From assembly GCF_001591365.1 (NCBI RefSeq), contig NZ_BCUT01000001.1:930001-994000 (forward strand): 64,000 bases of DNA, in the 5' to 3' direction. Below, piece after piece: positions 52,105 through 61,285 of this stretch (positions within the stretch are counted from its first letter, which is position 1; each line of letters begins with the position of its first letter). The notes below the pieces were generated by a model, which was not told where the DNA came from, did no database searches, and worked only from the letters and a program-made list of their open reading frames with translations. The position numbers were made by a program, and so were the translations under genes. The stretch is from Variovorax paradoxus NBRC 15149. Its GTDB lineage: Bacteria > Pseudomonadota > Gammaproteobacteria > Burkholderiales > Burkholderiaceae_C.

Positions 52105-52992
52105 ATGAAAGAACGCCCCACCATTGTCGTGACCGGTGCGACCAGCGGAATCGGAGAGATCGCGAGCATCGAGCTGGCAAAGCGCGGAGCGCATCTGGTA
52201 CTCACGGCGCGGGACAAGGCGAAGGCCAGCCGCACGCTCGGCCGCATACGGGCCGAGGCACCCGGTGCGCATGTCGACTTTCACTACGCCGACTTTGGCA
52301 GTGTGCACGCCGTTGCGGCAGTGGCCACCGAGATCGCCGCCCGGTACGACCGCATCGACGTACTGATCAACAATGCCGGGCTGCACGCCTTCGAGCAACG
52401 GATCACCGGCGATGGCTTTGCCGAGATGATCGCGGTGAACTATCTAGCGCCCTGGTTGTTCACGGACATTTTGCGAGACACGTTGATCCGCTCGGCCCCG
52501 TCCAGAGTCGTGACCGTCGCATCCGAGGCATCTCGGCGAAGCGGTGGCTTGACGCCCGACAAGGATCTTGTGGACACGAGCCCGTTCACACGCGCGGGCT
52601 CATCCAAGGTGTATGGCAAAACCAAGCTCATGGACATCATGTTCTCGCTGGAACTCGCGGGTCAGCTCGAAGGCACCGGCGTCGCCGCCCACTGCCTCGA
52701 CCCGGGGTTCAATGTGACGGGCCTGGGCCGCGAGCTTGGCTTCGCGGAGCCCCTTGCCAAGGTCCTGAAGTGGTTGGGCGTGGGAGATCCTCGAAGAGGG
52801 GCGGAGATCATCGTGAGGCTCGCCACCGAAGACACTGACCCCACGACCGGCGGCTACTTCTCGGTGAAGAATGCACGGCCGCTGAATCCATCCGCACCGG
52901 CCGATGATGCGGCCGCACGGCACGAGCTTTGGATCAGGACACGGTCGCTGCTTTCGGAGCGCCTCGAAACTATTGGCTTCAAACAGCTATAG
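52105..52992 (+). CDS. SDR-family oxidoreductase (retinol-dehydrogenase-like)
   Basis: This is a 295-residue short-chain dehydrogenase with the NAD(P) motif TGATSGIGE, then NNAG, catalytic Tyr/Lys in VYGKTK and a long C-terminus typical of retinol dehydrogenase-like members. The start at 52105 is fixed because an ATG at 52094 stops after four codons. It is divergent from the MarR gene. Substrate unknown. The 210-bp gap after it is AT-rich near xthA. Confidence 0.88.
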   Translation: MKERPTIVVTGATSGIGEIASIELAKRGAHLVLTARDKAKASRTLGRIRAEAPGAHVDFHYADFGSVHAVAAVATEIAARYDRIDVLINNAGLHAFEQRITGDGFAEMIAVNYLAPWLFTDILRDTLIRSAPSRVVTVASEASRRSGGLTPDKDLVDTSPFTRAGSSKVYGKTKLMDIMFSLELAGQLEGTGVAAHCLDPGFNVTGLGRELGFAEPLAKVLKWLGVGDPRRGAEIIVRLATEDTDPTTGGYFSVKNARPLNPSAPADDAAARHELWIRTRSLLSERLETIGFKQL

Positions 52993-53202
52993 CCCGAGAT
53001 CGCGCATGCCCGTGGACAGCTGAGTCGCAGCCGCACCCCCCGGGCGCCACAAGGCAAAGTCGAGAGCTTTTGCTAAGCTGGCCAACTCCGTCCCCCAGGA
53101 CCAAGCGCAGCGAAGCATAAAACGGGTACGCCGCCGGGCACGCACAAAATAGACGCTACAAATACGGAAAAAGCCTTGTAAATCAATCGGTTACCATATT
53201 TC

Positions 53203-53988
53203 ATGAAAATTGCCACCTGGAATGTCAATTCCCTGACCGCCCGCCTGCAGCATGTGCTCGACTGGCTGATCGCCAACCCGGTCGACGTGCTGTGCCTGCA
53301 GGAACTCAAGATGAGCGACGACAAGTTCCCGCTCGACGTGCTCAAGTCCGCCGGCTACGAGGCCGCCGTGTTCGGCCAGAAGACCTACAACGGCGTCGCC
53401 ATCCTGAGCCTCGCGCCGATGCGCGACGTGGCAAGGAACATCGGCGGCTTCACCGACGACCAGTCCCGCGTGATCGCGGCCACGGTCGAAACGCCGGCGG
53501 GTCCGCTGCGCATCGTGAACGGCTACTTCGTCAACGGCCAGGCGCCGGGCACCGACAAGTTCGAATACAAGATGGGCTGGCTGCGCGCGCTGCGCGAATG
53601 GCTGCGCGCCGAAATGGCGGCGCATCCGAACCTGGTGCTTCTGGGCGACTTCAACATCGCGCCCGAAGACCGCGACAGCTTCGACCCCGTGGGCCTGGCG
53701 GAAACCATCCATCACACGACCGAGGAGCGCGAGCATTTCAAGGCGCTGCTCCAGCTGGGCCTGGTCGACAGCTTCCGGCTCTTCGAGCAGCCCGAGAAAA
53801 GCTTTTCGTGGTGGGACTACCGGATGCTCGGCTACCAGAAGAACCGCGGCCTGCGCATCGACCACATCCTGGTGAGCGAGCCGCTGGTGCCGCGCGTCAA
53901 GGGCTGCATCATCGACCGCGTGCCGCGCAAGTGGGAAAAGCCGAGCGACCACGCACCGGTGGTGCTCGATCTCGACCAGGGAATTTGA
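53203..53988 (+). CDS. xthA: Exodeoxyribonuclease III
   Basis: This is an exonuclease III/AP endonuclease of 261 residues that incises abasic sites in base excision repair. Family residues are in MKIATWNVNS (N7), CLQELKM (Glu metal ligand), LLGDFNIAPEDRD (catalytic Asp and Asn) and PSDHAPVV (catalytic His). The length is close to the E. coli enzyme (268). An AT-rich region precedes the start. The lipoprotein gene overlaps the stop (TGATG). Confidence 0.95.
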   Translation: MKIATWNVNSLTARLQHVLDWLIANPVDVLCLQELKMSDDKFPLDVLKSAGYEAAVFGQKTYNGVAILSLAPMRDVARNIGGFTDDQSRVIAATVETPAGPLRIVNGYFVNGQAPGTDKFEYKMGWLRALREWLRAEMAAHPNLVLLGDFNIAPEDRDSFDPVGLAETIHHTTEEREHFKALLQLGLVDSFRLFEQPEKSFSWWDYRMLGYQKNRGLRIDHILVSEPLVPRVKGCIIDRVPRKWEKPSDHAPVVLDLDQGI

Positions 53989-54500
53989 TGACCATGACCC
54001 TTCGCACCCTCACGATCGTCGCGGCGGCGCTCGCGCTCGCCGCCTGTTCCGCATTCAAGCCTGCGGACAAGGCCGGCGACGGCAAGCCGCCCGCTACCGC
54101 CACCGACGAGGTGCCCGGCACAAGGGGCGACGTGCCGACCGTGCGGCTGATCACCGCGCAGACGCCCGCCGTGCGGGCCTACCGCAAGACCGGCGCGCGC
54201 CAGATCTACAAGGCCTATCCGCAGCGCATCTACAAGGGAAAGATCCCACCGCTCGTCTATGCGGTGGTGGTGGTCGAGACCGACATCGATGCCGAAGGCA
54301 ACGTCAAGAACGTCACCTTCAGCCGCGTGCCGAGCCATGCGCCCGAGGTGCCGGGCAAGATTGCAGAACTCATCAAGGCGGCGTCCCCGCTGCCCAGTCC
54401 GGGGCGCCTGGGCGGCCACACCTACGTGGACACCTGGCTCTGGGACAAGAGCGGCAACTTCCAGCTCGACTCGCTGACGCTGGGCCAGCGCAGCCGGTAA
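53988..54500 (+). CDS. TonB-C-like lipoprotein
   Basis: This is a 170-residue lipoprotein. The signal TLRTLTIVAAALALAAC has a lipobox LAAC. The mature part has an Ala/Pro spacer and a C-terminal region VVVVETDIDAEGNVKNVTFS that resembles a TonB C-terminal-like module (a strand-loop-strand with a GNV turn). It may act in the envelope. The start at 53988 overlaps the xthA stop; 53994 is an alternative. No partner TonB or receptor is near. Confidence 0.75.
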   Translation: MTMTLRTLTIVAAALALAACSAFKPADKAGDGKPPATATDEVPGTRGDVPTVRLITAQTPAVRAYRKTGARQIYKAYPQRIYKGKIPPLVYAVVVVETDIDAEGNVKNVTFSRVPSHAPEVPGKIAELIKAASPLPSPGRLGGHTYVDTWLWDKSGNFQLDSLTLGQRSR

Positions 54501-54515
54501 ATAGGCTCGCCCCCA

Positions 54516-54600
54516 GTCTTCGCGCACTTCGTGTCGCTAGGCCACCCCCTACCGGGGGCAACACCAGCGGCCCGGCAAAGCCGGTTCCGCGGTGTTCCTG
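54516..54600 (+). repeat. Interspersed intergenic repeat, copy B
   Basis: It begins GTCTTCGCGCACTTCGTGTC and ends CCGGTTCCGCGGTGTTC, as in copy A, with internal hairpins CCCCCTACCGGGGG and CAACACC...GGTGTT. It lies between the lipoprotein stop and the convergent ntrC end, so it may serve as a bidirectional terminator. See also copy C. Confidence 0.75.
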
Positions 54601-54642
54601 GAAGGGGCCCAGCCACCCTCTTCCTTCTCTGTCCGAGGCAGC

Positions 54643-56178
54643 CTACTCGATCCCGAGTTCCTGGATCTTGCGGGTGATGGTGTTGCGGCCGATGCCCAGC
54701 TTCTGAGCGGCTTCGATCCGTCGGCCGCGGGTGTTGGCCAGCGCCGTGAGGATCAGCCGCGACTCGAAACGGCGCGACAGCACATCCCAGACGTCGGTGC
54801 GCCCGGCCGCGAGCAGCGCCTGGGCTTCGATCTCCAGGCCGCTCTCCCAGCTGCTTGCGCCCACCAAACCTTCAGTGGCCTCGGGTGCAGCGCCGCCCGC
54901 CGCCGGTGCCGCTTCGCGCTCGAGCCCGGGCGACGGCAGCGGTGCGGCTTGCGCGGGCACCGCGGTGGCGGCCGTGCCTTCCGCGGCTTGCACCGGCGCA
55001 CCGGCCGCCGCGGCCATGACTTCGGGCGGCAGGTCCTTGGCCTCGATCAGCTGGGCCGGTGCCATCACGGTCAGCCAGTGGCAGATGTTCTCGAGCTGGC
55101 GCACGTTGCCCGGAAAGCTGAACGACGCCAGCTTGGCCAGCGCCGCATCGGAAATGCGCTTGGGCTCGACGCCGAGCTGGCGCGCGCTCACCTGCAGGAA
55201 GTGGCGCGTGAGCGCCGGCACGTCTTCGCCGCGCTCGCGCAGCGCCGGCAGGCGCAGGCGGATCACGTTGAGGCGGTGGAACAGGTCTTCGCGGAAGCCG
55301 CCGAGCTTCACGCGCTGCTCGAGGTCCTGGTGCGTGGCCGCGATCACGCGCACGTTGGCCTTGACCGAGTTGTGGCCGCCCACGCGGTAGAAGTGCCCGT
55401 CGCTCAGCACGCGCAACAGGCGCGTCTGCAGGTCGAAGGGCATGTCGCCGATCTCGTCGAGAAAGAGCGTGCCGCCCTCGGCCTGCTCGAAGCGGCCGCG
55501 CCGCATGGTCTGCGCGCCGGTGAAGGCACCGCGCTCGTGGCCGAAAAGCTCGCTCTCGAGCAGGTCCTTGGGGATGGCCGCGGTGTTGATGGCCACGAAG
55601 GGGCCGTTGGCACGCGGCGAATGCTTGTGCAGCGCGCGCGCCACCAGTTCCTTGCCCGAGCCCGATTCGCCCGTGATGAGCACCGTGACGTTGCTCTGCG
55701 AGAGCCGGCCGATGGCGCGGAACACGTCCTGCATGGCGGGCGCCTGGCCCAGCATTTCGGGCGCGGCGACCATGCGCTCCTCGGCCACTTCCTCGCGCTG
55801 GCTTTCGTCGACGGCGCGGCGGATCAGCTCGACGGCGCGCGGCAGGTCGAAGGGCTTGGGCAGGTATTCGAAGGCACCGCCCTGGAACGCCGAAACGGCG
55901 CTGTCGAGGTCGGAAAACGCCGTCATGATGATGACGGGCAGGCCCGGGTGCTTGGCCTTGATCTTGTCGAGCAGGTCGAGCCCGGAACCGCCGGGCATGC
56001 GGATGTCGCTCACCAGGACCTGGGGGCCCTGCTGTTCGTCGTCGTCGGCGAGTTCGAGGGCGGCCAGCACCTCGCGCGCGTTGGTGAAGCTGCGCGTCGG
56101 CAGGTCTTCGCGCAAAAGGGCCTTCTCCAGCACGAAGCGGATCGATTGGTCGTCATCAACTATCCAGATCGGCTTCAT
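54643..56178 (-). CDS. ntrC: Nitrogen response regulator NtrC (sigma-54 activator)
   Basis: This is the enhancer-binding activator of nitrogen-regulated sigma-54 promoters, 511 residues. The receiver has D58 (VLVSDIRMPGG). The AAA+ domain has the Walker A motif GESGSGKE, the sigma-54 contact loop GAFTGA and the R-finger region. The C-terminal Fis-type HTH is RRIEAAQKLGIGRNTITRKI. An Ala/Pro-rich linker between the AAA+ and HTH domains is long for NtrC. It follows ntrB (24-bp gap), so the pair is co-transcribed. Confidence 0.96.
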   Translation of the reverse strand: MKPIWIVDDDQSIRFVLEKALLREDLPTRSFTNAREVLAALELADDDEQQGPQVLVSDIRMPGGSGLDLLDKIKAKHPGLPVIIMTAFSDLDSAVSAFQGGAFEYLPKPFDLPRAVELIRRAVDESQREEVAEERMVAAPEMLGQAPAMQDVFRAIGRLSQSNVTVLITGESGSGKELVARALHKHSPRANGPFVAINTAAIPKDLLESELFGHERGAFTGAQTMRRGRFEQAEGGTLFLDEIGDMPFDLQTRLLRVLSDGHFYRVGGHNSVKANVRVIAATHQDLEQRVKLGGFREDLFHRLNVIRLRLPALRERGEDVPALTRHFLQVSARQLGVEPKRISDAALAKLASFSFPGNVRQLENICHWLTVMAPAQLIEAKDLPPEVMAAAAGAPVQAAEGTAATAVPAQAAPLPSPGLEREAAPAAGGAAPEATEGLVGASSWESGLEIEAQALLAAGRTDVWDVLSRRFESRLILTALANTRGRRIEAAQKLGIGRNTITRKIQELGIE

Positions 56179-56201
56179 GCATCTCCTTGTTGCCGTGGCT
56201 G

Positions 56202-57281
56202 CTAGGGCAGCGGAATCAATATCTTGAAATCGGTTCGGCCCGGGACGCTGTCGCACTCGATCACGCCGTGATGCTGTTGCACGAAAGTTTGTGCAAGCGT
56301 CAATCCAAGCCCGGTCCCGCCTTCCCTGCCCGAGACGAGCGGATAGAAGATGCGGTCCTTGATCGTGTCCGGCACACCCGGTCCATTGTCGATGACATGC
56401 AATTCCAGTGCCAATCGATACCACTGCTTGTTGAATATCACCTGCCGGGCGATGCGGGTCTTGAAAGTGATCTGCGCATCGCCCGCGGCGCGGCGCTCGG
56501 CCAGGGCCTGCGCCGCGTTGTGCACGATGTTGAGCGTGGCCTGGATGAGCTGCTCGCGGTCGCCGCGGAATTCGGGAATCGACACGTCGAAGTCGCGCTC
56601 GATGTGCAGGTCGCGCGGAAACTCCGCAAGAATGACCGAGCGCACGCGCTCGCAGACTTCGTGGATGTTCACGTCGCCCACCACGTGCGGGCGCCGATGC
56701 GGTGCCAGCAACCGATCGACCAGCGTCTGCAGCCGGTCGGCCTCGTGGATGATGACCTGCGTGTATTCGATGAGGTCGCGCGATTCGACCTCCATCTGCA
56801 GCAATTGCGCCGCGCCGCGGATGCCGCCGAGCGGGTTCTTGATCTCGTGCGCAAGGTTGCGGATGAGCTCCTTGTTGGCCTGCGCCTGGTCGAGCAGGCG
56901 CTCCTCGCGGTCCTGGCGCACCTGCTGCTCGAGCGGCGACATCTCGATGATGAGCTCGCCCGTCTTGTCGCCCTGCGCCAGCGTGACCTGCACCGGCATC
57001 AGCTCATGATTGACGCGGCGCAGGAAGGCCTCGTAGCGCAGCGTGGCGAAGTCGTTGCTGCGCGCACCGTCGATGGCGGTGCGAAGCACGTGCGGCTCGT
57101 GAAAGCAGGCACCGAACTGAGAACCTTCGAGCGTGCGGCGCGAGGTGCCCAGCGCGTCTTCGAGGGCCGCATTGGCAAACAGCACCGAACCGTTGGTGCT
57201 GACCACCGCGATCAGCGTGGACAGCAGGTCGAAGGACTGAAAGCGCGGAGTGGCGCCGGCCGCCTTCTTCCCGAACGCCAT
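56202..57281 (-). CDS. ntrB: Nitrogen regulation histidine kinase NtrB
   Basis: This is the cytosolic sensor kinase that phosphorylates NtrC, 359 residues. The N-terminal PAS-like domain (about 15-120) is followed by H145 in NLAHEIKNPLGGIRGAAQLL and the HATPase domain with VIDNGPGVPD and GGTGLGLTLAQ. There is no transmembrane helix, consistent with a role as a GlnB-controlled kinase. It is 4 bp after the small coiled-coil protein gene. The start at 57281 is set by frame and a Met. Confidence 0.95.
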   Translation of the reverse strand: MAFGKKAAGATPRFQSFDLLSTLIAVVSTNGSVLFANAALEDALGTSRRTLEGSQFGACFHEPHVLRTAIDGARSNDFATLRYEAFLRRVNHELMPVQVTLAQGDKTGELIIEMSPLEQQVRQDREERLLDQAQANKELIRNLAHEIKNPLGGIRGAAQLLQMEVESRDLIEYTQVIIHEADRLQTLVDRLLAPHRRPHVVGDVNIHEVCERVRSVILAEFPRDLHIERDFDVSIPEFRGDREQLIQATLNIVHNAAQALAERRAAGDAQITFKTRIARQVIFNKQWYRLALELHVIDNGPGVPDTIKDRIFYPLVSGREGGTGLGLTLAQTFVQQHHGVIECDSVPGRTDFKILIPLP

Positions 57282-57285
57282 GGCC

Positions 57286-57792
57286 CTACTGCTTGGCCGG
57301 CAGGCGGCCGAGTTCGCGGCGGATGCCCGCGATGTCGCTCTCATTGCGGGCCAGCTCTGCCTTCATTTCAGCCACGCGATCGAGGTACTTCTGGTAGTTG
57401 CGGCCTTCGCTGCCCTGCTTCTCGGGCTCGCCGTTGTTGTATTCCTTCTGCAGCTCCGCCTGGCGGGCCTCGGCCTTCTTGAGCTCGGCTTCGAGCACCG
57501 AGCGGGCTTCGCCATCGCGTGCGCGCTGGTCGACGCCTTCGACGCGCGGACTGCCCGCGGGCGCACGAGAGGCTGCGGGCGCCGAGTTGCCGCCAGCCGA
57601 ACCGCCGCCCGACGGCTTGGTGCCCTGCACGACGGTGACGTTGCCGCCTTCCATGACCTTGCAGCCCTTTTGCTGGGCGATGGTCGAATTGTTGGTGTAT
57701 TCATTGCCGCAGCGCCACACGCGCTCCTGGGCGAGCGCAGGCAAGGCGACCAACAATGAACCGGCCAGGAAAATGAGAGAAGCAGTCTTCAT
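57286..57792 (-). CDS. Small secreted coiled-coil protein (DUF4124-like)
   Basis: This 168-residue protein has a signal peptide (LIFLAGSLLVALPALAQ) and a short N-terminal domain (ERVWRCGNEYTNNSTIAQQKGC) like DUF4124 proteins. A Gly/Ser/Pro linker leads to a charged C-terminal helix (AELKKAEARQAELQKEYNN) likely to be a coiled coil. The function is unknown. It lies between the glnA terminator and ntrB and is only 4 bp from ntrB, so they share a transcript. Confidence 0.8.
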   Translation of the reverse strand: MKTASLIFLAGSLLVALPALAQERVWRCGNEYTNNSTIAQQKGCKVMEGGNVTVVQGTKPSGGGSAGGNSAPAASRAPAGSPRVEGVDQRARDGEARSVLEAELKKAEARQAELQKEYNNGEPEKQGSEGRNYQKYLDRVAEMKAELARNESDIAGIRRELGRLPAKQ

Positions 57793-57871
57793 GAGAATCG
57801 GTAGTGGCGCGACAAAGGTGCATTTTCCTGCAATTCGACGCCACTGGTGACAAGATGTTCCGCGCCAGTAA

Positions 57872-57896
57872 AAAAGGACGGCCAAGCCGTCCTTTT
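57872..57896. terminator. Bidirectional rho-independent terminator after glnA
   Basis: AAAAGGACGGC, loop CAA, GCCGTCCTTTT form a perfect 11-bp stem. Read from the glnA side it ends in a U-run. It lies downstream of copy C of the repeat, between glnA and the coiled-coil gene, so glnA can end here and ntrB/ntrC need their own promoter or read-through. Confidence 0.9.
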
Positions 57897-57908
57897 CGAT
57901 TCCCTTCC

Positions 57909-57998
57909 AGCAACACCGCGGAACCGGCTCCGCCGGGCCGCCGGTGTTGCCCCCTAGAGGGGGAGGCGGCTGCACGAAGTGAGCCGCTTCGGGGGTGG
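57909..57998 (-). repeat. Interspersed intergenic repeat, copy C
   Basis: On the minus strand it reads ACTTCGTGCAGCCGCC, then TAGGGGGCAACACCGGCGGC and GAGCCGGTTCCGCGGTGTTG, matching the second half of copy B. It lies between glnA (stop at 58004) and the perfect terminator at 57872-57896. The repeated hairpin pair recurs in three gaps. Confidence 0.75.
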
Positions 57999-58003
57999 GC
58001 CAA

Positions 58004-59419
58004 TTACAGCGAGTAGTACATGTCGAACTCGACCGGATGGGTCGCCATGCGGAAGCGCGTGACTTCCTGCATCTTCAGTTCGATGTACGCATCGATGTAG
58101 GCATCGGTGAACACGCCGCCCTTGGTCAGGAACGCACGGTCCTTGTCGAGGTATTCCAGCGCCTGGTCGAGGCTGTGGCACACGGTCGGGATCAGCGCGT
58201 CTTCTTCCGGCGGCAGGTGGTACAGGTCCTTGCTGGCGGCTTCGCCCGGATGGATCTTGTTTTCCACGCCGTCGAGGCCGGCCATCAGGAGCGCAGCGAA
58301 ACCGAGGTACGGGTTCATCAGCGGATCGGGGAAGCGCGCTTCGACGCGGCGGCCCTTCGGGTTGGCCACGAACGGGATGCGGATCGAGGCCGAGCGGTTC
58401 TTGGCCGAGTAGGCCAGCTTCACCGGGGCTTCGAAGCCGGGCACCAGGCGCTTGTAGCTGTTGGTGCCGGGGTTCGTGATGGCGTTCAGTGCACGGGCGT
58501 GCTTGATGATGCCGCCGATGTAGTGCAGCGCGAAGTCCGACAGGCCCGCATAGCCGTCGCCGGCGAACAGGTTCTTGCCGTCCTTCCAGACCGACTGGTG
58601 CACGTGCATGCCCGAGCCGTTGTCGCCGACGATGGGCTTGGGCATGAAGGTGGCGGTCTTGCCGTAGGCGTGGGCCACGTTGTGGATCACGTACTTCTGC
58701 AGCTGGACCCAGTCGGCGCGCTGCACCAGCGTGCTGAACTTGGTGCCGAGCTCCATCTGGCCGGCGTTGGCCACTTCATGGTGATGCACTTCGACCGGGA
58801 TGCCGAGCGATTCGAGCACCAGGCACATTTCCGAGCGCATGTCCTGGAAGCTGTCGACCGGGGGCACCGGGAAGTAGCCGCCCTTGACTGCGGGACGGTG
58901 GCCGGTGTTGCCGTGCTCGTATTCCTTGTCGGTGTTCCACGAGGCTTCTTCGGAGTCGATCTTCACGAAGCAGCCCGACATGTCGTTCTTCCAGCGCACG
59001 CCGTCGAACACGAAGAATTCGGGTTCCGGACCGAAGTAGGCGGTGTCGCCCAGGCCCGAAGCCTTCATGTAGGCCTCGGCGCGCTTGGCGAGCGAACGCG
59101 GGTCGCGCTCGTAGGCCTTGCCGTCGGCGGGGTCGATCACGTCGCAGGTCAGGATCAGCGTCGTTTCTTCGAAGAAGGGATCGATGTTGGCGGTGTTCGG
59201 GTCGGGCATGAGCTGCATGTCCGAAGCCTCGATTCCCTTCCAGCCAGCGATGGACGAGCCGTCGAAAGCATGGCCCGAAGTGAATTTGTCTTCATCGAAA
59301 GCCGAGACGGGCACGGTCACGTGCTGCTCTTTGCCGCGGGTGTCGGTGAAGCGGAAGTCGATGAACTTGACCTCGTTTTCCTTGACGAGCTTGAGTACAT
59401 CGGCGACGGTCTTTGCCAT
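58004..59419 (-). CDS. glnA: Glutamine synthetase type I
   Basis: This is glutamine synthetase, 471 residues, which makes glutamine from glutamate and ammonia with ATP. Key segments are [26 protein letters not shown] (metal ligands), [10 protein letters not shown] and PNPKGRRVE-like [11 protein letters not shown]. The adenylylation tyrosine is in [10 protein letters not shown], so it should be regulated by GlnE. The start at 59419 has AGGAG upstream. A sigma-54 promoter and NtrC site lie upstream and a perfect terminator lies downstream. Confidence 0.98.
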   Translation of the reverse strand: MAKTVADVLKLVKENEVKFIDFRFTDTRGKEQHVTVPVSAFDEDKFTSGHAFDGSSIAGWKGIEASDMQLMPDPNTANIDPFFEETTLILTCDVIDPADGKAYERDPRSLAKRAEAYMKASGLGDTAYFGPEPEFFVFDGVRWKNDMSGCFVKIDSEEASWNTDKEYEHGNTGHRPAVKGGYFPVPPVDSFQDMRSEMCLVLESLGIPVEVHHHEVANAGQMELGTKFSTLVQRADWVQLQKYVIHNVAHAYGKTATFMPKPIVGDNGSGMHVHQSVWKDGKNLFAGDGYAGLSDFALHYIGGIIKHARALNAITNPGTNSYKRLVPGFEAPVKLAYSAKNRSASIRIPFVANPKGRRVEARFPDPLMNPYLGFAALLMAGLDGVENKIHPGEAASKDLYHLPPEEDALIPTVCHSLDQALEYLDKDRAFLTKGGVFTDAYIDAYIELKMQEVTRFRMATHPVEFDMYYSL

Positions 59420-59467
59420 CAGTTTCTCCTGAGTTGGATGGTGGTTAGGAATACAGGGACGGAGGAT

Positions 59468-59482
59468 GCAGTTTCTATGCCA
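59468..59482 (-). promoter_or_regulatory. Sigma-54 promoter of glnA
   Basis: On the minus strand the sequence TGGCATAGAAACTGC has the GG and GC dinucleotides exactly at the -24 and -12 spacing (TGGCAC-N5-TTGC type). It lies about 50 bp upstream of the glnA start. Confidence 0.75.
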
Positions 59483-59541
59483 TTGTCGCCGCTCGGGAAC
59501 AGGCTTTGACGACAGGCGCAAACCCCAAAAAAAGGCGAATA

Positions 59542-59558
59542 ATCACCAAATTGGTGCA
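59542..59558. promoter_or_regulatory. NtrC binding site upstream of glnA
   Basis: ATCACCAAATTGGTGCA matches the NtrC dyad TGCACCA-N3-TGGTGCA with a full right half and 5 of 7 in the left half. It is about 60-75 bp upstream of the sigma-54 promoter, a usual enhancer distance. A further half-site GCACCAATT lies at 59571-59579, within the end of the cinA-like gene. Confidence 0.7.
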
Positions 59559-59565
59559 ATAAAAA

Positions 59566-60366
59566 CTACCGCACCAATTCCGGGCCAAGCTTCGCATCAT
59601 AGGCGTGCAGACCCTCGATCAGCTGCGCATAGGCGGCGTCCAGGCGGGTGGGGTCGCCTTTCACGCCAAGTTCGATGTGGCGGCCGTACTGCGGATGGTC
59701 GACGCTCGGCAGGCTGAACACCTTGATGCCGGGGTGCGCCGTCTCGATCGCGAGCATCAGCGGCGTGAGCGTTGCCTCCATCGCGCCGAACACGATGACC
59801 GACTTCTCGGCCGACTGGCCGCTGGTGAACAGGTGCGCATAGCGGCTGTCGAGCACCGACTCGATCATTGGCCAGGCCATGACCGGAAAGCCCGGCACGA
59901 AGTGGACGTGCTCGACGCTGAAGCCCGGGATCTTGTTGTAGGGGTTGCGGATAATCTCGGCGCCCTTCGGGAACACGCCCATGTTGAGGCGGTGAATGTT
60001 GTCGGGGCGGTCGGGTTCGTAGGCAATGCCCTGCTCGCGCGCGGTGTCCTGCATGCGCTCGCGGATCAGCAGTTCGGCCTCGGGATGCAGTTCCAGCGGC
60101 ACCCGCAGGGCTTGCGCGGCGCACTGGCGCGTGTGGTCGTCCGGCGTGGCGCCGATGCCGCCGGTCGAGAAGACGATGTCGCCCGAAGCGAAGGCCCGGC
60201 CGAGCGCGGCGGTGATGCGCGTGGGCACGTCGCCGACGTATTCGGCCCAGCCGAGCTGCAGGCCGCGCGCGGCGAGCAGTGCGATGACCTTGGGCATGTG
60301 CTTGTCGGCGCGCTTGCCGGAAAGGATTTCGTCGCCGACGACGATCAGGCCGAATGCACGGGTCAT
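59566..60366 (-). CDS. CinA-like molybdopterin-binding domain protein
   Basis: This is a 266-residue protein of the MoCF_biosynth fold (CinA N-terminal-like). The motif GDEILSGKRADKHMPKV is at residues 11-27, and VFSTGGIGATPDDHT follows. The C-terminal nicotinamide-mononucleotide deamidase part of CinA is absent, so it is the stand-alone COG1058-type. The start overlaps the EI24 gene stop (ATGA). The glnA regulatory region overlaps its end. Confidence 0.86.
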   Translation of the reverse strand: MTRAFGLIVVGDEILSGKRADKHMPKVIALLAARGLQLGWAEYVGDVPTRITAALGRAFASGDIVFSTGGIGATPDDHTRQCAAQALRVPLELHPEAELLIRERMQDTAREQGIAYEPDRPDNIHRLNMGVFPKGAEIIRNPYNKIPGFSVEHVHFVPGFPVMAWPMIESVLDSRYAHLFTSGQSAEKSVIVFGAMEATLTPLMLAIETAHPGIKVFSLPSVDHPQYGRHIELGVKGDPTRLDAAYAQLIEGLHAYDAKLGPELVR

Positions 60367-61247
60367 GGGGATTTCCATTGGGAGAGAAGGGCCTGGTCGG
60401 TCTCGGCCGCGGGTGCGCCGCCGGGCGGACCGGAAGAAGCTGTGGCGGCCCCGCGTTGCGCGCGAAGCTGCGCCAGCGCGTCGAGGCAGTAGTGGCCGAA
60501 CCAGAGCGCCGAAAACGCAAACACCAGCGTGTAGATCCAGATCGCGAGCGGCACCAGCACGAAGAAGGCGGCGGCAAACAGCAGGCCGGAGGCCCAGACG
60601 ATGCTGGGCGCCGCGCCCAGGTAGCCGCACAGCACGCCGATGCACAGCAGCGGCAGCCGGTGCGCGCGCAGCAGTGCGGCGCGCTCCTCGGGGCTCGCGT
60701 GCTCGGCCAGCGCGTCGAAGCTCATCACGCGGTAGGTGAGCCAGCCCCAGATCAGCGGCGGCAAGATGAGCACCAGCGGCGGAATGAGCCAGAGCGGCAT
60801 CGACACCACGAGCGCGAGCAGCGCCAGCAGCGTGAGGCCGAGCGAGCGCGCCACGCTGCCGAAGAAGGACGCGCCCTTCTTGCGTTCGAGCGCGGGAAAG
60901 CGGCGGTGCGCGACCAGCGCGGTGAGCGGGCCTGCCATGAGGCCGGCCACGATCAGCAGCGAAACCACCACGATCACCGGCGTGGCGGCAAACACCACCA
61001 CCAGCGGCGCCAGCACGGCCGTGACGTCGCCCGAGAAGAGCCGTCCGATCCAGCCCCAGAAGCTCGACAGCAGCGGCCAGGCGTCGAGCGCGTCGCGGGT
61101 CCAGGCGACGGTCGCGTCCCAGTAGAAATAGCCGAAGCCTGCAGCCAGCAGCACCATCAGGCCCAGCGGCAGCAGCGACAGCACGATCACGCGCGGCAGC
61201 ATGCAGTAGGCGACCGCGCGCCAGAAGGAATCGAGGAGCAGGCGCAT
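60363..61247 (-). CDS. EI24-domain membrane protein
   Basis: This is a 294-residue integral membrane protein of the EI24/CysZ-like family, with about six hydrophobic segments (for example ATPVIVVVSLLIVAGLMAG) and the family loop LTALVAHRRFPALE. Related CysZ proteins import sulfate, but this subgroup has no proven function. It is coupled to the CinA-like gene by an ATGA overlap and follows the sterol desaturase gene by about 38 bp. Confidence 0.8.
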   Translation of the reverse strand: MRLLLDSFWRAVAYCMLPRVIVLSLLPLGLMVLLAAGFGYFYWDATVAWTRDALDAWPLLSSFWGWIGRLFSGDVTAVLAPLVVVFAATPVIVVVSLLIVAGLMAGPLTALVAHRRFPALERKKGASFFGSVARSLGLTLLALLALVVSMPLWLIPPLVLILPPLIWGWLTYRVMSFDALAEHASPEERAALLRAHRLPLLCIGVLCGYLGAAPSIVWASGLLFAAAFFVLVPLAIWIYTLVFAFSALWFGHYCLDALAQLRAQRGAATASSGPPGGAPAAETDQALLSQWKSP

Positions 61248-61285
61248 TGGGTGCGAGGATAACCGGCCCGGTTCGGGCCCGGTGC

